Of a stretch of 64,000 nucleotides of DNA, positions 58,301-64,000 are shown piece after piece. The position numbers were made by a program, and so were the translations under genes. Every line of letters begins with the position of its first letter. Position 1 is the stretch's first letter. Origin of the DNA: Phoronis australis (lineage: Eukaryota; Phoronida; Phoronidae); the NCBI GenBank assembly GCA_002633005.1, contig NMRA01000287.1, positions 62,001 through 126,000 of the forward strand, written 5' to 3'. The notes under the pieces are model-generated. The model was not told the origin of the DNA, did not search any database, and saw nothing but the letters and a program-made list of their open reading frames with translations.

Positions 58301-61300
58301 TTCATGAAAGTGACGCTTCAACAGTGGGCTGGCCCACCTTTCTCAATTCTGATCTGAAGTGCGTGCCCAATGAACAAGCGACATTGCAATAATCGTCAAT
58401 TTAATGAGAAACCTGCATTCATCAGATATTTTGAGTGACATTAGAAAATACGAATAGGTTTTTATCTGTTTTGAAGCGGTCATGATAAAAGCGATATTCG
58501 TCTCCACCAATAAGTTTGTTTGTTTTCTTCCATTTATCAATGAAGCGATATTCCTTGCGTCTGTAATTTTATCGGGAAGCCGAGAAATAAAAAAACCAAT
58601 ACCGCTTATGGATGTAAAACGAATAGAAAATGCTATCTTTTCAAAGCTAAGAAATGACATGAGAATAATTCCAATTTCTTTTTTAATTAGTTTTCATCAA
58701 TATTCATGCGCTAAATTATTACGCGTGCGCATTCAAACTAGAGTATCAATACTTTTGGTTGATCCTTTATATGCGGTGCACCTGAAGATCAAAGCTGAAC
58801 ACCTGCATTCTGTGAGATTAAGTGTTACGTAAACAGGGGTTGCTCGACTCAACAAACGTACACGGCATGCGTCTTTGCAACTAGCAATACAAGAGGCTCA
58901 CAGATTGTTTACTTGACGGTTTCGTGCTCCTGGTACTGCTGAAGTCTCTTCAAAGAGCCATCCGTGAGAAGGATTGAGTATTGTGCCCACCGCTCCCAAA
59001 CGTGCACAATGCTCTGAAATGGTGTCGTGTAAACGGGAAATGAATAATAATGAGAAGGAAATGATTCAGTTATTATTTTGTTAAAAAATAATCAACTTGT
59101 AAGTGCATCTCGCGGAGTTCAGTGGGGAAGCGCTGACAATTACACCACTGTCTGCAATGGTTTATACGCTGTTTGTTGACTATAGTCGACTTCACCTTGA
59201 AACTGATTATAATTCTATGAGGATACGACCATGTGGTGAATTTAAGATGAATTATTAAAGACGGGGGTATTTAGAGGTTTATATTGTACACATAAAAACA
59301 TTCAGTATGGTATTTTCTATCATAAGTAAACGTTGGTTTGACTGGGTACACTCGTGATCTTACTCAGAAGGGTATCCTTGTCGATGAAACAATACTTTTT
59401 CGAACTAAATTCTCAGCCCCGGAAATGGATTACTTTAGGGGAAGAGAACTCTCAATTTATTTGAGACTATTCTTGGTAAAGTCCACAATACTCTACATTG
59501 AATAGGGGACTCTTCTCTTGGTGCTCTCTAGCGTAATGAGAGCACGAAAGTGACTCCTGATTGACTCACATTTGGTGGACAGAAATTCAGAGGAATAGAC
59601 ACTGTCAACCCCTCCCATCGTTTGGTTAGTTAAAGATCACTAATTTATTTTAGGTTTTTGATACCGCCTCGGATCAAAATTCTCCCGCTTTATCAGCCAC
59701 AACCACGGCATTGCCATAGATACATTTTTGCATTGTAAATGTATGGAACAGGACGTCCTTGTTGAACAATTGGTATTTGAAGAGGTTTGCGTTTTTTGGT
59801 AATATATTGGTACATCCCACCGCACAGCAGTGGAAATTTGCCGGCATTATAATAACAGGAAAGGTATCAAAACGCTGTTTATACCAGTAGGTTGAAACCT
59901 CCTGTCAGCATTACATGGAATCTGTAGGTGGCGCTGTACGCAAGGAAACTAGTGTGCTCTCGCTGGTTCCCTGCGTGTCCGCTAGGGGGTAGAGAACACG
60001 CAGGTATCATTTAAATTCCTAGGGGATTTTATTACACCGGCGTTTCTGATTGACTGGTCGAATTCTCAACAGCTGGCGCTTTATGCGAACAAACTGACAT
60101 GACTGATGGAGGAAATGTATATGTGGACGTAGTTTGTGGTCTGTTGTACAGGCAAATCGGTGCTTAATTCATGTTCAGGAATTGTGTATCGGAATAAAGT
60201 TGTGATTGAGCCTTTTCGGAGTCCTTTTTTCCACTGTCGCTGACTTTTGTTTACATTGTTGTCATGTATTCATACAGTATGAACAACACACCAGTTAAAT
60301 TGGCATTCATTATGTGCTTCAAGCACGCGGCTGATTACTGCAGAAACGAAATATTTACTGTCATGCAACTTGGATTACAGGGCTAAAAATGACTCGCAGT
60401 CCGCCGTTTTCTGTCTTTGTTTTAAAGTAACTAATGACTGCCGAGGTTACATCAACCAGTGATAAAGCGCGTGCTGCTGAAGGATACCTGCTTGTTCTCA
60501 ACCCCTACCGGACACGCGTGGAACCAGCCAGTTAGTGTGCATCGCTTTAGTGTAATACATGGCGCTATCTCACGAAGTCTGACGTGAACTTGTGTTTTCA
60601 CAAAGTTCTCGTGTCTGAGGAACACACACCTCATTTGTTGAATAGCAAGCAGGCGCACCACTGGTAACCCGACTCGTATACATTTTTCACTGGGCCATAA
60701 AGTGGATTGTGTGTTTTGACTAGGTGGGCAGTCTTTCCCTACAGTCGTCGTGTAACTTGGCCACTCTCGTTGATTGAACACTTTGTAGGGAATTATCAAA
60801 CGTGTTTCAAACTTTTGAGAATCAATTAATGGCAGATCATTGTTCATTTTAAAGATTTAAACGAGTCGCAGTTAGTTTGTGTATAAGATGCCAAAATTGG
60901 GTTCAGATGCTTCAAGTTGTTTTCAACCCATTTAAGTATGGTGAAATGGTGCAACGAAGGAATGTCCGTTTCTTAGGAAACGGATAACAAAACTGTTCAA
61001 CATTTTTTCCAAACTGCAATTTGTGTGAGAGTGTTGATGTAATCTTGCTTGATCGTAACTTGAGTCAGAACAAACCGGAAGGAGAAAATCAGTATCACCG
61101 AGTGACAGTAAGTTTCGTAACTAGACCGGAGTATCCATGTCTAGGCACGAAACTTACTCCCTGTCTAATTTCGAAATAGTCGTGCCATATTGAAATCCAC
61201 TAACCCGCCAGACTGCGTTCAGGTCTTTGGATGACATGTATGGAACTCAGCCCAGCGTTTCTTGAACTCAGTCCCCAAAACAGGGTTCGACGTCATTTTT

Positions 61301-63743
61301 ATCTCGGAAAATCTAATTCAAAATCTTTGTGTATTGGAGTTACCATTTCCAAGCCGTAATTTGATTTTCGTGGGCGCAGGAAGTGGTCACTTGTCATCAC
61401 TTGAACTTCTTGTTTAGTGACTCCTCCGTCATCCTGGGCATTGCTCTTAATGTCCGTCATCCGGGTAATGCTTGATATAGTTACAACTGCATGTTTAGAA
61501 TGAATATACACATGTTCAAACGTATGGTTAAGAACGAAAACAACTACAAACATATGCTGAATGTTCAGAACTAATAATCACGAAAAGAAAAATGTATATC
61601 AAGAAGGAAATTCAGAATCGCACTTTTCTATTTCATGTTGTAAGAGATTATACTTCCCTTCTACTTTCAGGAGTTCAATCCTGCTGGCCAGGGTCCGCTG
61701 GAGATTGTCTTCTCGTTCGATACAACGGGTTCTATGTCCTCTGTCATCCGCATTGTCAGAAACAAAGTACAAGAACTCATTGGCCGCTTACAGGTATGCA
61801 CGAAATACTTGCCTTACTATTTTTATAACCATTTCATTTTAAAGCAAATTTCTATAGAATTTAACTTGACCATAGGTCTTTGGCCATGTAAAGGGACTTC
61901 GGCTCCCAAAACCCAGTGTCCGGCAAGAGTGTATTTCAGCATCCGGGCACTCGCTGTGTAACCGCCCGTTTTGCATGAGGTACATGCATGTAGGCTGCGT
62001 TACTGCATCACCGGCAGTAGGCTGCATTACTGCATCACCGGCAGTAGGCTGCATTACTGCATCACCGGCAGCGGCAAATATTTACTCTTTTCTTCTACTT
62101 TCTCACTGTTCCAAGATAACGTACTGAAGTACAAGTTTTGACATATTTTGACAAGCTCATGAAAACTATTTTTTCATTCCAGGTAGAGTTTAACCATTAA
62201 GTTCTTCGGTATCACCGAGTCTGTTATTGTTATTACTTGTTTTAGTCTGATATTCCGGGGATCCGTATAGCCGTCTTCGCACAAAGCGATTATGGAGAGC
62301 GTTACGTGACAAAGTTCATAGACTTCAGTGAAGACGTGGAAGACTTAAAGACTTTCGTTCGAGACGTTCACAGCACCGGCGGTGGCGATGCACCGGAGGC
62401 GTATGAGCGTGTTCTGCGTGACGCACGAACTGAACTCTCTTGGACACCGGGCTCTCGGCGAGCTTTAGTTCTGATTGGTGACGAACGACCTCATGGCGTA
62501 AATTACAGGAAAAATGTAGAAAAGATTGACTGGAAAGAAGAAACGTACAACCTCCGGGATATGGTAAGACAATCATTTCAAGCGCCTCTCGTCGACTGTC
62601 TTCTTTTATTAATTTCTTCTCATCTTATATGTAACAAATAGGCCTTTGAATTTTACGTTGAGGCGTTCGTGAAACGACTTCCAACTTGTCCTCTGGGTGT
62701 CTGTGCTGCGAAGCTTTTTACGGGCTTTGGAAGAATTGACTGCTCATTTTCTATTTAGACTCAAAATGTTGGCATGACGTGATTATAACGTGGTTATGAC
62801 GTGGTTAGTTGTGTTGTGCGGTCTAGACAATTTTGTGAATGGAAATAGACTGGCTACGAACGGTGGATGACACTACAATCGTGCAGTTGTGACACAGCCC
62901 TCAGTACGAACATGAGCGCTATCTCTGGCTTCAGTGCCATGGTATTACGGTTTCTGCGATTTCAACTATTTCAGGGCGTAAAGATATACTCCATTCAAGC
63001 CCTTCACGTGGGAGCGGCGGAGTTCTTTTACAAGGGGATGGCAAACATCACCAACGGATTCCACCTGCGATTGACCAACTTCGACAACATCTTCACCTTC
63101 ATCATGGCTATCAGCTATCGGGCTTTTGGACTTGAATATCTACAGGTATGGTCAACAATTTTCAGACACCGTGACAAAAGCCCTATTAGAACAAAGTGCG
63201 TGTGCCGACACTAACACTTCTTCCTTTGAATCTCGTCAAAATGTTTAGCAGAATATGTCGAGATAAATTAGATAACCGATATCGGGATAGAATGTGTGTT
63301 AGTTGAGGAAGTGACTGCGTTTAGAAGCATTGAAAGTCATTTACTTAGAGTTCATATGATAATGTGACAGAACTTGACTGTAACATTTTTTTAGCATGTT
63401 ATTTGATTTGCTCAAGAATGGTGTTTTGCACAGGCATACTTTGCGTTATGAATTCATAGCATGGTTAAGTTTGACGATTTATAGAAATCACCACAGAATT
63501 CCTCCCATCTACTTGGCCGTTAAGAAGGTAAATTTGTTTATCTAGCTTTTCGAGGAGGAAGTCAAGTATAGGCATGAGCAGAGAGGCGTTGAAATGCACT
63601 CTGACTTGAAGAAACTGTTCAGAGAACTAAAGCGGTCACAGGAGTTTTCCGAAAAACGAACTACAATCACGCCAACTCGGGCTTACAGGCCCACAATCCC
63701 AGCGACCACGCCCACAACGACAGAATCTTACCAAGAATCAAAG
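55301..63743 (+). CDS. secreted von Willebrand factor A domain protein, 3'-partial
   Basis: Five exons (55301-55357, 61671-61793, 62246-62563, 62975-63145, 63546-63743) join in phase 0 with GT/AG borders to give 289 residues without a stop. Residues 1-19 are a signal peptide, MVKLAVLLVCTLVGLSSGQ. The VWA domain spans about 28-205, with metal-site residues D36-T37-T38-G39-S40, T104 in STGGGDAPE, and D139 in LIGDERPHG, so the MIDAS looks complete. The TGGGDxPE block recalls hemicentin and VWA-alpha-kinase type VWA domains. Residues 224-260 form a charged, helix-like stretch, and from 262 a Thr/Pro-rich, mucin-like linker begins, so further extracellular domains probably follow. Likely an extracellular or surface adhesion protein. 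No symbol assigned. Confidence 0.85.
59640..59847 (-). pseudogene. THAP-domain relic in intron
   Basis: From ATG at 59847 the minus frame reads MPANFHCCAVGCTN and NANLFKY, the N-terminal zinc cysteines and beta strand of a THAP finger. A frameshift later, another frame reads WLIKRENFDPRRYQKPKIN, the conserved W...KRxxFxP part. The last Cys and His are missing. Homologous to the sequence at 45303-45593, and different from the Kolobok-borne THAP at 3.7 kb. Confidence 0.65.
59958..60532. mobile_element. 575-bp inverted-repeat element, 8-bp TSD
   Basis: TAGTGTGC is duplicated exactly at 59950-59957 and 60533-60540. The ends TCTCGCTGGTTCCCTGCGTG and ACTGGCTGGTTCCACGCGTG (right end, reverse complement) are similar, and both continue into a TAGGGG...GCAGGTAT block. 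No transposase. Eight-base duplications fit hAT or P-type elements. A solo right arm of the same family is at 29.85 kb. Confidence 0.8.
61671..61793 (+). CDS. VWA gene exon 2, MIDAS DxTxS
   Basis: Acceptor CTACTTTCAG|GAG and donor CAG|GTATGC, 41 codons. Encodes IVFSFDTTGSM, the first beta strand and metal-site loop of a VWA domain, then the amphipathic helix VIRIVRNKVQELIGRLQ. Confidence 0.9.
61990..62070. repeat. 27-bp tandem repeat, 3 copies, in VWA intron 2
   Basis: Unit GTAGGCTGCATTACTGCATC plus ACCGGCA, three copies in a row with one substitution. Confidence 0.95.
62246..62563 (+). CDS. VWA gene exon 3, central VWA fold
   Basis: Acceptor TTGTTTTAG|TCT and donor ATG|GTAAGA, 106 codons. 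Contains IRIAVFAQSDYG, the TGGGDAPEAYE metal-site threonine loop and LVLIGDERPHG with the third metal-site aspartate. Confidence 0.92.
62975..63145 (+). CDS. VWA gene exon 4, end of VWA fold
   Basis: Acceptor CTATTTCAG|GGC and donor CAG|GTATGG, 57 codons. GVKIYSIQAL is the expected late VWA strand, then a helix and the loop NGFHLRLTNFDNI. The longer open frame around it reads intron on both sides. Confidence 0.88.
63546..63743 (+). CDS. VWA gene exon 5, charged helix and Thr/Pro linker
   Basis: Acceptor TTATCTAG|CTT and donor AAG|GTAGAC, 66 codons. Begins LFEEEVKYRHEQRG and ends in a Thr/Pro-rich segment likely to carry O-glycans. The coding sequence must continue beyond the window. Confidence 0.8.
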
Positions 63744-64000
63744 GTAGACATTAAATGTGTCCACGAAAAACATACCGAAGTTTAACGCACTAAATATGTG
63801 AAATTACACTTCGTACAGATACAGGTATTTACTTAGTAAAACTGCCATATTCCTTGATGGGGAAATGTTACTATGGAAACAGAATATTGATGAAAAAGTC
63901 AAAATCACGTTATTTGCATTGGACGCTTTGTCGTTGTTTTTTCTGTGCAATAATTGCTGTGTTGAAACATGTGGTCTATGTCCTACTTAAACTTTTTAGC

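Larger units (their letters stand above)
55358..61670 (+). other. first intron of VWA gene (6.3 kb)
   Basis: Lies between signal-peptide and VWA exons. It holds the THAP relic at 59640-59847 and the inverted-repeat element at 59958-60532. Other frames here (113 minus, 116 plus and 105 minus codons around 57700-58832) are unidentified. Confidence 0.6.

Noticed and set aside
58343-58832. Overlapping 105- and 116-codon frames on opposite strands in the VWA intron
   Set aside because: Mirror-frame openness in AT-rich DNA; neither strand gives a family match.
60452-60847. 131-codon minus-strand frame
   Set aside because: It straddles the right end and target duplication of the 575-bp inverted-repeat element, so it cannot be an old conserved gene. 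No motif seen.
61839-62054. Minus-strand repeat protein with MQPTAGDAV units
   Set aside because: Translation of the 27-bp tandem repeat in VWA intron 2.
1-64000. CRISPR arrays, operons or bacterial features
   Set aside because: Spliced exons, SINEs and LINEs show this is animal nuclear DNA. The regular arrays are minisatellites without unique spacers.

Overview
This is animal nuclear DNA: AT-rich, intron-rich and dense in transposable elements. Short exons with GT/AG borders sit in kilobase introns, and there are tRNA-derived SINEs, LINE and Penelope-like relics, THAP-domain remnants, TTAA-flanked DNA transposons and microsatellites. The mix suggests a highly heterozygous marine invertebrate. 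A lancelet (Branchiostoma) is my best guess, inferred from the repeat types and from haplotype-like assembly duplications; it is not proven by any single marker.

Layout. 1-2.8 kb: no gene found. 2.8-4.6 kb: a degenerate tandem array (about 145-bp monomers in about 430-bp trimers) interrupted by a Kolobok-type transposon (TTAA target duplication, long inverted ends, THAP domain). 5.8-9.2 kb, minus strand: four exons of a four-transmembrane CD20/MS4A-like gene, last exon(s) not found. 9.9-10.5 kb: a decayed LINE reverse transcriptase. 10.9-12.1 kb: a second array of the same satellite. 13.1-13.8 kb: a foldback element. 14.4-14.6 kb: a tRNA-derived SINE. 15.8-18.4 kb and 19.9-28.5 kb: two tandem duplications, each joined by a single N and probably unmerged haplotypes. 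The first pair differs by a Kolobok insertion and so shows the empty site; the second differs by a 2.1-kb block. 28.6-33 kb: a small hAT-like element, tRNA-like SINE, palindromes, an orphan exon with an HPD motif, and a LINE 3' end on the minus strand. 36.1-39.3 kb: a Penelope-like element C-terminus (GIY-YIG region) with an inverted repeat pair about 3 kb apart. 40-41 kb: another hAT-like element with a gap. 43.7-45.6 kb: a truncated SINE, a third single-N duplication, an unidentified exon-like ORF and a THAP remnant. 47.3-47.8 kb: a 23-bp minisatellite. 48.0-49.0 kb: a Mutator-like 9-bp-TSD element between two copies of a short MITE. 49-55.2 kb: no gene found.

55.3-63.7 kb, plus strand: five phase-0 exons encode a signal peptide, a von Willebrand factor A domain with complete MIDAS residues, and the start of a Thr/Pro-rich tail. 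The gene runs off the window. Its 6.3-kb first intron holds a THAP relic and a 575-bp inverted-repeat element with an 8-bp target duplication.

Only the VWA gene and the CD20-like gene are convincing host genes, and they show no functional link. Most of the window is intergenic or intronic DNA shaped by transposons.
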